Below, piece after piece: positions 51,730 through 63,920 of a stretch of 64,000 nt of DNA. A program made the position numbers and the translations under genes. The notes under the pieces are model-generated. The model was not told the DNA's origin, did not search any database, and saw only the letters and a list, made by a program, of their open reading frames with translations. Numbering within the stretch: position 1 is the stretch's first letter; each line of letters opens with the position of its first letter. Source of the stretch: Cocos nucifera (Eukaryota; Streptophyta; Magnoliopsida; Arecales; Arecaceae); assembly GCA_006176705.1 (NCBI GenBank), contig QRFJ01000058.1:1052083-1116082 (forward strand). The letters are read 5' to 3'.

Positions 51730-52344
51730 AAGAGAAAATCAAACATAGTATCTTAATAGTGAATGATCAAGATACATGATCGATGATGAGTACCAATTCA
51801 TCATGCTTGATGCTAAAAATGGAGGGATGGTCACCTTTGAAAATAATGTTAAAGAAAAGATTATCGGTATAGATAATATTGGTATCACTCCCTCCAAGTA
51901 TATTGAAAATATTTTATTAGTAGATGGTTTGAAACATAATCTCTTAAGCATTAGTCAATTTTGTGATAAGGGTTACAAAGTTATTTTTGAATCTCCATTG
52001 TGCATTATAACTAGTCCCAACGATGATGACATTAAATTTATTCAGCATAGGCATGGTAATGTTTATATGGTAGATTTGAATGATCTTTTCATAATAAACA
52101 TGCAATGTCTAGTAGTTATGAAAGCCAAAATTAATGAGACTATTTGGCTTTGGTACCATAGGCTTGCACATATTAGCATGCATTCATTTTTAAAGCTTAT
52201 TAAAAAGAAATTAGTTATCGATTTACCAAAATTGAATTTTGAAAAAGATAAGATTTGTGATGCATGCCAACTAGGTAAACAAACTAGAGTTTCATTCAAA
52301 TCCAAGAACATTATTTCAACTTCTAGGCCATTGGAATTATTGCA
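51730..52344 (+). pseudogene. SIRE pol, first part (protease, pre-integrase)
   Basis: The protease active site is destroyed: at 51755-51763 the codons read Asn-Ser-Glu where the family has Asp-Ser-Gly, followed by a stop. Downstream the frame is clean to the insertion: SKYIENILLVDGLKHNLLS, then the pre-integrase finger (WYHRLAHISMHS, CDACQLGKQTRVSF). The Tat element interrupts it at 52344, in the run that leads into the integrase core. Confidence 0.85.
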
Positions 52345-53742
52345 TATTAGGGATAAACCCCGCTTCCGCCGAAGTTTAGTCTGACGCTTAGCCTAATGCA
52401 ACCGGTAACGATGGAAGATCTTCAATTGAGAATTCTCTTCCTAGCGACCGAGTCCAACCGAATTTCTCTAATGGCCGAACCCAATCGAACTCCTCCAACA
52501 GCCAAACCCAACTGAACTACCCCAGTGGCCGAACTCCTTCCGAATTCCTCCAGTAGTCGGATTTCTCCAGGAGCCAAACTCCTTTCAAACTCCTCCAACA
52601 GTCGGATTCCTCTAGGAACCAGACTCCTTCTAGATTTTTCCTTTAGTCAGACTTCTACGGCACCTGAACTCCTTTCAGATTCCTCCAATAGTCGGATTCC
52701 TCTAGGAGCCAGACTCCTTTCGAACTCTTCCAGCAGTCGAACTTCTTTAGAAGCCAAACTTCTTCCAGATTCCTCCAGCAGTCGGATTCCTCCAGGAGCC
52801 GGACTCCTTCCAAACTCCTCCAGCAGTCAGATTTCTTCAGGAGCCAAACTTCTTCCAGATTTCTCCAGCAGTCGAATTCTTTCAGGAGCCAGACTCCTTC
52901 CGAACTTCTTCAGTAGTCGAACTTCTATGGAAGCCGAACTTCTTTTGGATTTCTTCTTCAGTCGGACTTCTATGGGAGCCGAACTCCTTCTAGATTCCTC
53001 TAGCAGTCAGATTCCTTCAGGAGCTGGACTCCTTCCAAACTCCTCTAGCAGTCGGATTTCTTTAGGAGCCAAACTCCTTTCAGATTCCTCCAATAGTTGA
53101 ATTTCTTCAGGAGCCAAACTCCTTCTGAACTTCTTTAGGAGTCGAATTCCTTTCGGACTCATCCAGGAATCAAACTCCTTTCGGACTCCTCTAGGAGTCG
53201 GACTCCTTTCGAACTCCTCCCGCAGTTGGATTTCTTCAAGAGCCAAACTTCTTCTGAACTCCTCCAGCAGTCGAATTTCTTCAGGAGCTGAACTCCTTCT
53301 GAACTCCTCTAGCAGTCAGATTCCTACAGGCGATTCCACTACTGAACGGTTATGATTATTATTTATCAGGACAGTTATGATTATCATTTATCAGAATAAT
53401 TAGGATTGGCATTTATCAGAATAGTTATGATTGTCATTTATCAAGATGATTATGATTGGCATTTATCAGGACGGTTATGACTGTTACAACAAGCTCCATC
53501 TATAAAAAAGGATCCTCCAGATACGTTTTCTCTAAGCTCTCTTCTTCTTCTCAAAATTCTACCGAACTCTTTTCCAAGCACTCCATTTTTGATTGCCAAA
53601 AGAGCTAACTTGACCATCAGAGGATCCTATCAAAGCCACCACCACCAACTTCAGACGGAACTTTATTTTGTAGGTCACCGACGGCGACCTCGTCTTCCTC
53701 AACTCCAGCTTGATCCGACGTCAACCAAATTCTGCACCAATA
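52345..53742 (+). repeat. 5' LTR of Tat element 2 with a 45 bp minisatellite
   Basis: It starts TATTAGGGATAAACC and ends TCTGCACCAATA. From ~52525 to 53325 there are about 17 copies of a ~45 bp unit (CTCCTTCCGAACTCCTCCAGCAGTCGG type). Six ~27 bp units around CATTTATCAGGACAGTTATGA follow at 53340-53480, then a TATA box at 53499-53508. The primer site candidate TGACACTAGAAGGAGGGGC is at 53747-53765. Confidence 0.92.
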
Positions 53743-53835
53743 AAATTGACACTAGAAGGAGGGGCCATCTGTTCTTGAGGTTTCCTTGATCTTAAAGGAG
53801 TGCTCAACAGCGATTTAGAGTTCTTTCAAAAAAAA

Positions 53836-55250
53836 ATGCCTCTCAGGAAAGCTTTGATCCGATGATCAATGGCCTCTGCAGTCAGATCCCATCCAGATAC
53901 ATCTGTTCCCACTCCAGCTCTGGTAACTCAAGCTCCACCTATAGCCATGGTAGATGTAAAGTAGTTCAACTTGCTGGTCCAACAAGTCCACAGTCTCACA
54001 GAGGTGGTATAGGCCATACATCGGCAGGCTCCGATGCAAATTCGGTTGGAGCAGACTTTTTCATAGCCCCATGATCCAGTTGGAGAATGATTGATTTGGA
54101 TTAGCCGATCGATGACCTTTAAAAAGAAAAAATAGAGGATGGAGAGCCATAGCTCAAATCATGATTCGACCCCAAGGATAGCTTTGCCCTAATCTCACCA
54201 AAAAACTCTAGAGATCAACAATCGTGAGGATCTTCTCAATCAAAGGCTCCAGAAAATGAGCCGACAGATTGAAGAGCTCCGTCATACTCTCCCCACACAC
54301 AGTAATAATATTTGTACTGATCCTCCTTTTTCTCAGGGGATTATGCAGGAATCGATCTCACCAAACTTCAAGCTTCCATAATTTGAGAGTTACGATGAAA
54401 CCACCGATCTAGTTGACCATCTAGAGACCTTTCGTACAATGATGTTGCTCTATGGTACACCAGACGCTATTCTATGTCGGACTTTCCCATCCACCCTTAA
54501 GGGAGCTATTAGGAACTGGTACTCGATACTTAAGCTAGGTACCATCCTTTTCTTTGATCAGATGAGCCATCAGTTTGTAGCTCACTTCGTCAGCAGTCGA
54601 CGTTCGCATCGAGGTTCGAATTCTCTGATGACCATCAAGTAGAAGGAGGGAGAATCCATCCAAACTTATGTCATTCGATTTAATGCAGCTGCGTTGAAGG
54701 TCCGAAATCTGGACCCATCCATCACCATGGCCGTACTCAATTGTGGCCTTTAGAAGAATGATTTACTATTTTTCCTAGGAAAAAAGTACCTCAGGGACTT
54801 CGTCAATGTGCTAGCTCGAGCTGAAGGTTACGCCTGAGCTGAAGAGGCCTTCAAGGCCAAGAATGATGAAGCCTTTGGTAAGCGATAAATCAGTGAGCCG
54901 GGTGGGCCCGTCGAGGAAGGAAAGTTGAGTGAAGCTTGGTCATGCTCCCGAACTCTCTCTGAGCACAAGCGAGTTCGAATTCCTCCCCGAGCTCAGAGGC
55001 AAGGAAGCCCAGATAGAAGGGCACGATGGGATTCTTTCCAACGAAGATTTTATAACTACGCCCCTCTCAATACTTCGAAAATCTAAGTACTGATGAAAAT
55101 CAGAAAGCAATTATCGAGATCGAAAAGGATGCGCTCTCATCCCAGCAAGCATAATCCTAACTAGTTCTGCCTTTATCATCGTGATCACGGTCACGACACT
55201 GAGGAGTGTATCCAACTCTGGGATGAGATCGAGGAGCTCATCAGGTGAGG
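53836..55250 (+). pseudogene. Tat element 2 gag
   Basis: An ATG at 53836 (MPLRKALIR) is followed quickly by stops. The gag core is visible at ~54360-54830 (FETFRTMMLLYG-like region; LKGAIRNWYS, SHQFVAHFVSS). The zinc knuckle region at ~55165-55215 has FCLYHRDHGHDTEEC-like residues. Many stops, mostly C-to-T or G-to-A type. Confidence 0.8.
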
Positions 55251-55449
55251 CAGACTAGGCCGATTTCTATGGCGACGGCCTGAAGGATGGGAAGATTGGC
55301 CGAGGGCATTGCCGCAGCTTGAGCCACCAAGGAGAGAGGATCGACAAGAAGATCGATCGCCTCTCAGTATCATCAATACTATCTCGGAGGGACTTCGGTA
55401 AAGAGAGGCCAGCGGATCTAAGGGATCAGTGAAGAGATAGAGGACTAAA

Positions 55450-58400
55450 GAATCCATAACCTTCACTAAGGCAGATGCTCAGAAGGTCCAGTTTTTCCAT
55501 AATGATGCGGTTGTAATCTTTTTAAACATTGCCGACTATGATGTACGCCGTATTTTGATAGATAATGGAAGCTCGATCGACATATTATTTTATGGTGCTT
55601 TCTCAAAAATGTCTTTACTCAATAACCACTTGGGGCCTATGAACTCTCCGTTGATAGGCTTCACTGATGATGTCATACCAGTTGAGGGCATAATAACTTT
55701 GGCCATAACTGCAGGGCAACGTCCGAAACTGGCTAAGGCACAGGTCAATTTTTTAGTCATAAGGACTCCATTCGCCTATAATGCTATTCTCGACCAATCT
55801 GATCTAAATGCACTTCGAGCGGTGGTGTCCACTTATTATTTAAAAATAAAGTTTTTGATAAGTTGCGAGATTGGAGAGGTCAGAAAAGATCAAGCTCTGA
55901 CAAGGCACCGCTACTCGATTGCCCTACAAAAGGAAGCACAGTCCAACCCTTGTCCTATTGATGGACTAGATGTCCATGATGACTTTACCGAAGAACAGGA
56001 TGAGCCCTTAGAAGATCTTGTGACCATCCTCCTGAATGATGAAAATGCAGAGCATATGGTGCAAATTGGCTCCAATTTGAAAGATGAAGTTCGAGAGTAG
56101 CTCATCGCCTTCTTATGGAGGAATGCCGACGTCTTCGTCTGGGTTTCAGTAGATATGCCTGGGATTGACGCTAAGATTATGGAACATCGGCTAGCCATTG
56201 ACGCCAAATATTGACCAATGAAAGAAAGAGTTCGAGGCCATGCACCAAAAAGGCAGAAGGTAATAGCAGAAGAAGTCGACAAGCTTCTCAATGTTGGATT
56301 TATCCAATAAGTCAGCTATCTGACTTGGGTTTCAAATGTGATTTTGATCAAGAAAGCCAAGGCCAGTGGAGGATGTGCATCAACTTTAAGAAACTAAATA
56401 AGGTCTGCCCAAAAGATAGCTACCCTCTATCTAGAATTGATCAACTGATGGATGCAACCTCGGGCCACGAGCTCCTCACCTTCATGGATGCCTTCTTCAG
56501 TTATAACCAGATCCAGATGGCGCTGGAGGATGAAGAGAAAACTACTTTTGTAGCTGACCGTGGTCTTTATTGTTACAAGATTATGCCCTTTGGACTCAAG
56601 AATGTAGGGGCAATGTACCAGTGTCTGATCAATAAGATCTTTAAGGAGTAGATCGGCCGCAACATGGAGGTGTACGTGGATGACATGCTCGTCAAAAGTC
56701 GAGCTTCTATAAACCACCTCATCGATCTCGAAGAGACCTTCAGCGCACTCAGAAAGTACAAGATAAAGCTAAATCCGATCAAGTGTGCCTTTGGTGTGAC
56801 CTCTGAAAAGTTTCTAGGGTTTATGGTGTCGAGGTGCGGGATTGAAGCAAATTCAAAAAAAATTCGAGCCATTCAAGAGATGACCACTCCAAAGATAATC
56901 AAAGAAGTTCGGTGCTTGTTTGAAAAAATGGCATCCCTAAATCACTTCGTCTCGAGATCGGTCGAGTGATGCATGCCCTTCTTCCAAGTTCTCAAGCAAC
57001 CAAAGAATTTTTGCTGGATGACGGAGTGCCAATGGACGTTTGACAAGCTTAAAAACTACCTCAGCTCGCCCCCACTACTAGGAAAGTCCGAACCTGGAGA
57101 AGAATTATTCTTGTACCTAGCGGTCTCTCCGATGGTCTTGGCAACTATCCTAGTCAAAGAGGAAGTGAAGATACAGTGATCGGTCAACTACATAAGCCGA
57201 ATCCTAAGGGATGCAGAGACCAGGTACTTTAAGCTAGAAAAATCGGCTTACTCTATTCTAATCGCTGCCAGGAGGCTCCAACCTTACTTTCAGGGGCACA
57301 CCATGACGGTCCTCATGGATCAACCAATAAAGACAGTCCTTCAACGAATGGACGATTTCGAGAGAATCGTAAAATGGATAATCAAGCTCACAAAATTTGA
57401 TATCAATTATTAACCCTGGCCATCGATCAATGCTCAGATATTAGCAGATTTTGTAGTAGAGTGTATCATTTTTGATGATGTTGAGCTTGAACAGAATGAG
57501 ATCGGCACTCTGTTATCGTAATCGAGCCCCTTGAAGAGACAGTCAACCTTTCCAAAGGTTTTTGGGCTCTTTACATGGATGGTTCATCCAACTCTGCTGG
57601 AACGGGTGCGGGATTGGTCTTAGTTAGCCCCGAGGGAGTCATCGTTGAGTATGCGCTGTGCTTCGAATTTTTTGCGACTAATAATGGCGTCGAGTATGAA
57701 GCGCTAATCGTTGGGTTAAAAATAGAAAGAGAATTAAAAGTAGATCGGCTTCAAGTCTACAGCGATTCTCAATTAGTGGTCGGCTAAGTTAGTGGCAGTT
57801 ATGAAGCGTGGGAGGAAAGTACGATGCAAAACCTTGAGAAAGGAAAGGACTTGACTCTGGCCTTCAGCTATTTCGGTATTCGATAAGTTTCGAGGGCAGA
57901 AAATATAAGAGCCGGCCTCCTCTCTAAGTTGGCCACTTCAGCTCCAACCGAACTATCCAAAGAGGTATTTTTTTAGACTCTGAAGTGCCCAAGCCTAAAG
58001 GAATCACAGGTCGTTTTGCAGGCAAAACTCGAGTCAAGCTTGATCGACCCATTGGTTGCCGACCTCTGGGAGGGAGTTCTTCCTCAAGATCTGTAAGAAG
58101 CTTGAAAACTCAGAAACCAAGCCTCCCGACATGTCTTGTACGAGGGTAGGTCGTATAAGAGGTTGTACTCGCTACTGCTGCTAAGATGTCTCCAACCTTC
58201 AGAGGTCGACTTCGCATTATAGAAAGTGCACGAGGGAATCTATGGAAGTCATGTCGGAGCCAGGTCCTTATCGCAAAAGCTACTTCGGCAAGAGTACTAT
58301 TGGCCGACCTTGTACCACGATTCTGTGGAGTATGTTAAGAAATGTGATCACTATTAGAAGAATGCTAACGTACAAAAATAGTCGACCTCCAAGCTTACTC

Positions 58401-59263
58401 CGCTAAGCGCATCTTGACCATTTGCGTAGTGGGGAATGGACATACTTGACCCTTTTCCGATGGCATCAGGGCAATAGAAGTTCCTCCTGGTCGCGATCGA
58501 CTAGTTTACCAAATGGATTGAAGCCAAACCACTAGCCAAAATTACCGAAGCCAAGGTATAGAACTTCACCTGAAAGTCAATAGTCTATCAATTCGATCTG
58601 CCCCAAACTCTCATAACTAATAATGGGCGATAGTTCACTAGGACGAGGTTCGTCGAGTTGTGCGAAGACCTAAACATCTTCCACCACTTCATATCGGTAG
58701 CTCACCCATAGGCAAATGGGAAAGCTGAAGTGACCAATCGGACTTTGCTGCAAGACATCAAGACAAGGCTCGATAGAGCAAAGGGGGCCTGGGTGGACGA
58801 ACTCTACCACATCCTCTGGGCATACTAAACTACTCAAAGACTGCCGACTGGGGAAACTCCATTCGCCTTAGCCTTTGGAATGGAGGCAATCATCCCGATT
58901 AAACTTAAGCTTCCAACAGCACGGGTCATGGCCTTCAACGAGCAGCACAATCCATAAGACCTCAGAGTCAACCTTGACTTACTATAAGAAAAAAAGGGAG
59001 AAAGTCTAGGTTCGGATGGTGGCTTACAGATGAAAGGTGGCCCGGTACTATAACTTTAAAGTAAAATATTCAGAGTGGAGGACTTAGTGCTTCGACGAGT
59101 CATCATCTCTCAGCCTTAGAGCCAGGAGAAGCTTACCCCAAATTAGGAAGGTCCGTATGAAGTGGTGGAGGTCATCCGGTCTGAAACTTATCATCTGAAG
59201 GAGCTCGGAGGAGCAACGCTCTCATGACCTTAGAACTCAAAAAATTTGAGGATGTACTACCAG
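55450..59263 (+). pseudogene. Tat element 2 pol
   Basis: The protease retains IDNGSSID (from 55558), so its catalytic Asp is kept, unlike element 1. RT has an intact YVDD at 56673-56684. RNase H is at ~57100-57330, the second RNase H at ~57560-57930 (MDGSSNSAGTGAG, NNGVEYEAL, YSDSQLVVG), and integrase at ~58130-59250 (WGMDILD, TNNGR for TDNG, ANGKAEVTNRT). The frame changes at least twice between 56100 and 57575, and more than a dozen stops are present. Confidence 0.85.
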
Positions 59264-59356
59264 TAATTTTTTCGTAATAAAACTCCATTTCAATATTATT
59301 ATTTCTTGGTACAAGAACTATGTGATGATAGAAAAGAAACAACCGAAAGTGGCCAT

Positions 59357-59930
59357 GTTAGGAACAGGAAGAGAACCTCATCCTAACGTGAGCAAAGTCG
59401 AAGGCCTCATTCATTTTAGATGAGATGGAGGGAGAGGCCCTGACAATGGCCCTTATGTACCCTCACAGTCCATTAGGAATAGGAGGAGAACCTCATCCTA
59501 ATGTGAGCAAAGTCAAAGCCTCGTTCATTTTAGATGAGATAGGAGGAGAGGCCCTGACAATGGCCCTTATGTGCCCTCATAACCCATTAGGAATAGGAGG
59601 AGAACCTCATCCTAACGTGAGCAATGTCGAAGGCCTCATTCATTTTAGATGAGATGAGGGGAAAGGCTCTGACAACGGCCCTGATGTGCCCTCACAACTG
59701 GTTAGGAACAGGAGGAGAACCTCATCCTAACGTGAGCAAAGTCCAAGACCTCATTCATTTTAAATGAGATGGGAAGAGAGGCTCGAACAATGGTCCTTAT
59801 GTGCCCCCATAGTCCATTAGGAATAAGAGGAGAACCTTATTCTAACATGAGCAAAGTCAAAGGCCTCGTTCATTTTAGATGAGGTGAGAGGAGAGATCCC
59901 GACAATGGTCCTATTATGCCCTAGCTTCAA
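59357..59930 (+). repeat. Tandem repeat in the 3' untranslated part of Tat element 2
   Basis: Five units of 114-115 bp begin at 59357, 59472, 59586, 59701 and 59816 (TTAGGAAYAGGAGGAGAACC). They are homologous to the array at 26209-26740 in Tat element 1. Confidence 0.9.
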
Positions 59931-60102
59931 TTTCGACGTCAACCTCAGTTGGAGACAAGATCTCCCTCGGGCCTCAACCTCAACGTCAACCTCGGTTGGA
60001 GATAAGATCTCCCTCGAGCTTTAATCTAAACTAGTGCAGAGTTCTGAAGAAAACTTCGATAGTCATCCTTTTTGTACTTCCTTCCTTCGAGTATCGAACT
60101 CG

Positions 60103-61420
60103 GGAGTAGGGAGACTATTATTGGGAATAAATTTCGCTCCCATTGAAGTCCAGTCTGACGCTTAGCCTAATGCAATCAGTAACCATGGAAGATCTTCAAT
60201 CGAAAATTCTCTCCCCAACGATCAAGCCCAACCGAACTTCTCTAACGGTCAAACCCAATCGAACTCCTCCAACGGTCGAACCCAACTGAACTTCTCCAAC
60301 AGCCAAACTTCTTCTGGATTTCTCCAATAGTCAGATTCCTCCAGGAGCTAAACTCTTTCCAAACTCCTCCAACAGTCGGATTCCTCCAGGAGCCAGACTC
60401 TTTCTGAACTCCTTCCAAATTCTTCCTTCAGTCGGGCTTCTACGGGAGCCAAACTTCTTCCAGATTCCTCCAGGAGTCGGACTCCTTTCGAACTCCTCCA
60501 GTAGTCGGACTTCTTTAGAAGCCAAACTCCTTCCAGATTTCTCTAGTAGTCAGATTCCTCCAGGAGCCAGACTCCTTTCGAACTCCTCCAGCAATCAGAT
60601 TTCTTCAAGAGCTGAACTCCTTCCAGATTTCTTCAACAGTCGGATTCCTCCAAAAGTCGGACTCCTTCTGAACTCCTCCAGCAGTCGGACTTCTATGAAA
60701 GCCGAACTCTTTCTAGATTTCTCCTTTAGTCGAACTTCTATGAAAGTCAATCTCCTTTCAGATTTCTTCAGCAGTCGAATTTCTCGAGGAGCTAGACTCC
60801 TTCCGAACTCCTCCAGCAGTCGAATTTCTTTAGGAGCCGAACTCCTTTCGGACTCCTTTAGGATCCAAACTCCTTCCGAACTCCTTCCAAACTCTTTCAG
60901 TAGTCAAACTTTTTTAGGAGCCGAATTTCTTTCAAACTCCTTCAATAGTCGAATTTCTTCAAGAGCTGAACTCCTTTCGAACTTCTCTAGCAGTCGAATT
61001 GCTATATGCGATCCCACTACTGAACGATTATGATTATCATTTATCAGGATAGTTTTGATTGTTATTTATCAGAATGATTACGATTGGCATTTATCAGGAT
61101 AGTTACGATTATCATTTATCAGGATGATTATGATTGGCATTTATCAGGATAGTTATGACTGTTATAACAAGCTCCATCTATAAAAAGGGACCCTTCAGAT
61201 ATATTTTCTCTAAGCTTTCTTCTCCTTCTCAAAACTCTACCGAACTCTTTTTCGAGCACTCCATTTCTATTGGCCAAAAGAGCTAACTTGACCATCGGAG
61301 GATCCTTCCGGAGCCACCACCACCAACTCTGGATGAAACTTTATTTTGTAGGTCATCAATGGTGACTTCATCTTCCTCGACTCCAACTTGATCCGACGTC
61401 AACCAAATTCTGCACCAACA
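60103..61420 (+). repeat. Purine tract and 3' LTR of Tat element 2
   Basis: GGGAGTAGGGAGAC (60102-60115) precedes the LTR, which starts TATTGGGAATAAA at 60119 and ends TCTGCACCAACA at 61420. The 45 bp minisatellite (60310-61000), the 27 bp repeats (61020-61160) and a TATA box (61178-61187) repeat the 5' LTR layout. It has fewer minisatellite units than the 5' copy. Confidence 0.92.
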
Positions 61421-61425
61421 TTGCA

Positions 61426-63920
61426 CATGAATTTGTTCGGTCCTACAAGAACTACAAGCTTAAGTGGAAAGAGTTACGATTTTGTAATTATCGATGACTT
61501 TTTATGTTTCACATGGATTTTCCTTTTGGCATATAAGGATGAAACTTTTTATGTTTTTTCAAAGTTTTATCGAGAGTTACAAATGAAAAAAATTTTAATT
61601 CAAAGTATTCGAAGTGATCATGGAATCGAATTTGAAAACCAAGATTTTGAAAAATTTTATGATGAAAAAAAATAGACCATAATTTTTTAGCATCTAGAAT
61701 ACCTCAACAAAATGGGATAGTAGAAAGAAAAAATAGAACACTAGAAAAAATGGCCCATACCATGCTATGTAAAAGCAACCTCCCAAGATACTTTTGGATG
61801 GAAGCAATCAATATGGCATATTATATTTTAAACCATGCTTTAATTAGACCAATTCTAAAAAAAACATCCTACAAGCTTTGGAAAAGAAGAAAACTAAACA
61901 TTGCAGATTTTCATGTTTTTGGTTGCCGATGTTTTATTTTGAATAATGGTAAAGAGAGATTAGAACAATTCGATGCAAAATCTGATGAAGCTATTTTTCT
62001 AGGTAACTCCTCCTCTAGTAAAGCATTTAGCATATTTAACAAAAAAGCTTTAGTAGTAGAGGAGTCAATACATGTTATTTTTTATGAATCTAATGATCTT
62101 CCAAGAAGGAAGAGTGAAGGTATTGATGATGTAGGTCCTATTATAGATGAGATGAAGGAGCTCACTCTAAAGAACTCAATAATCCAAAATGAAGAGGAAC
62201 ATGAGAGCAAATAAGAGGACAAAGATGAAGAATAACAAGAACAACCTCAAGATACAAATGATCTACCAAGAGAATGGAGGTATGATCACAATCATTCCAA
62301 AGAATTAGTTATTGGTGATCCTACACATGGGATAAGAACTCATTCTTCACTTAGAGATGCATAAATCATTTTGCATTTATTTCTTATTTTGAACCTAAAA
62401 TCATAGATGAAGCTGAAAAAGATTATAATTGGATAAATGCAATGCAAAAAGAACTTAATCAAATCGAAAGAAATAATGTATGGACTTTAGTATCAAGACC
62501 TAAAAATCATCCAATAATTGGTACAAAATGGGTATATAAGAATAAATTAGATAAAAATAAAAATATAATTAAGAATAAAGTAAGATTGGTTGCAAAGAAT
62601 TATAATCAAAAAGAGAAAATTGATTTTGATGAGATCTTTGCATCTGTTGCTAGATTAGAAGCAATTAGACTTTTACTTGCTTATGCATGCTTTATGAATT
62701 TTAAGTTATTTCAAATGGATGTCAAAAGTGCTTTTTTAAATGATTATATTGCTGAAGAAGTTTATGTAGAACAACCATCTGATTTTGAGAACCATGCCTT
62801 TCCTAATCATGTTTTCAAATTAAACAAAGCGTTATATGGTTTAAAACAAGCACCTAGGGCTTGGTATAAAAGATTAAGTAAATTCTTGCTGAATAATGAT
62901 TTTTCAAAAGAAAATATGGATACAACCCTTTTCATTAAAAGAGATCATGATGATATCTTAGTTATACAAATATATGTTGATGACATTATATTTGGGTCTA
63001 CTAATGAAACTTTATATTAAGATTTTACTAAGCTCATATAGGGAGAGTTTGAGATGAGCATGATGGGTGAACTAACATTCTTCCTCAGACTTCAAATCAA
63101 ACAAAGAAGAGAAGGGATCTCCATCATCCAAAGCAAGTACACAAGAAAGCTACTTAAAAGATTTGGGATGGAGAGCTCCAAAACCATTGGCACCCCCATG
63201 AGTCCATCATGTAAACTTGATAAGGATGAAAGAGGTAAAAGTGTTGATCTAAAACTTTATAAAGGCATGATTATTTTTTATTATATTTAATTGCTAGTAG
63301 ACCAGATATCATATTTAATATTTGCTTATGTGCTCGTTTTCAATCTAATCCGAAAGAATTACATTTAAATGCTATTGAAAGGATATTTAAATACCTAAAA
63401 GAAACTCAAATCCTAGGATTATGGTATTCTAAGAATTCATCTATTGACTTAATAGGATATTCAGATGTAGACTTTGCTGGATATAGATTAGATAGAAAAA
63501 GCACTAGTTGAACTTGCCAATTTTTAGGAGTTAACTTAATCTCTTGATTTAGCAAGAAAAAAAATTTAGTGGCATTATCTACGGCCAAGGCCGAATACAT
63601 TGCAGCCAAATATTACTGTGCTCAAATCTTATGGATTAAGCAACAACTTGAGAACTTTGACATCAAACTTAATAAAACTTTGATAAGATGTGATAATACT
63701 AGTGCTATTAATTTAACTAAAAATCTAATTCAGCACTCTAGGTCAAAACACATTAAAATTAGACATCATTTTATACGAGAACATGTCCAAAATAATGATA
63801 TATTTTTTTATTATATTTGTACTGAAAAATAATGGGCTGACATATTTACAAAGGCCTTAAGTGAGGATAGATTTTGTAAAATTAAGAGAGAATTAGGAAT
63901 TCTTGATCTATTAGCCTAAA
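61426..63920 (+). pseudogene. SIRE pol, second part (integrase core, RT, RNase H)
   Basis: The integrase core resumes directly after the target duplication. The first core acidic residue is changed to Asn (61430-61432, in NLFGP); the second (SDHG) and the Glu in a VERKNRT-like motif remain. The integrase end and a linker run to 62214. RT spans ~62400-63010, with QMDVKSAFLN, YGLKQAPRAWY and an intact YVDD at 62973-62984. RNase H spans ~63440-63850 (SDVDFAGYRLDRKST, AKAEYIA, RSKHIKIRHHFIRE, ADIFTKAL). Frame shifts near 61675, 62214-62440, 63020, 63290 and 63510, plus several stops, mark it as dead. Confidence 0.85.

Larger units (their letters stand above)
52345..61420 (+). mobile_element. Complete Tat-lineage gypsy retrotransposon nested in the SIRE integrase
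   Basis: It is 9076 bp, bordered by the target duplication TTGCA (52340-52344 and 61421-61425). LTRs are 1398 and 1302 bp. It is related to Tat element 1 in every domain but has far more stops, at least two frameshifts and a longer LTR with an internal minisatellite. Confidence 0.94.

Noticed and set aside
52525..53100. 191-codon Ser/Arg/Leu repeat protein
   Set aside because: It lies in the LTR minisatellite; the open frame follows from the 45 bp period and is not shared intact by the 3' LTR.
59357..59930. Regular repeats resembling a CRISPR array
   Set aside because: The units are directly adjacent with no unique spacers, in a plant retroelement.
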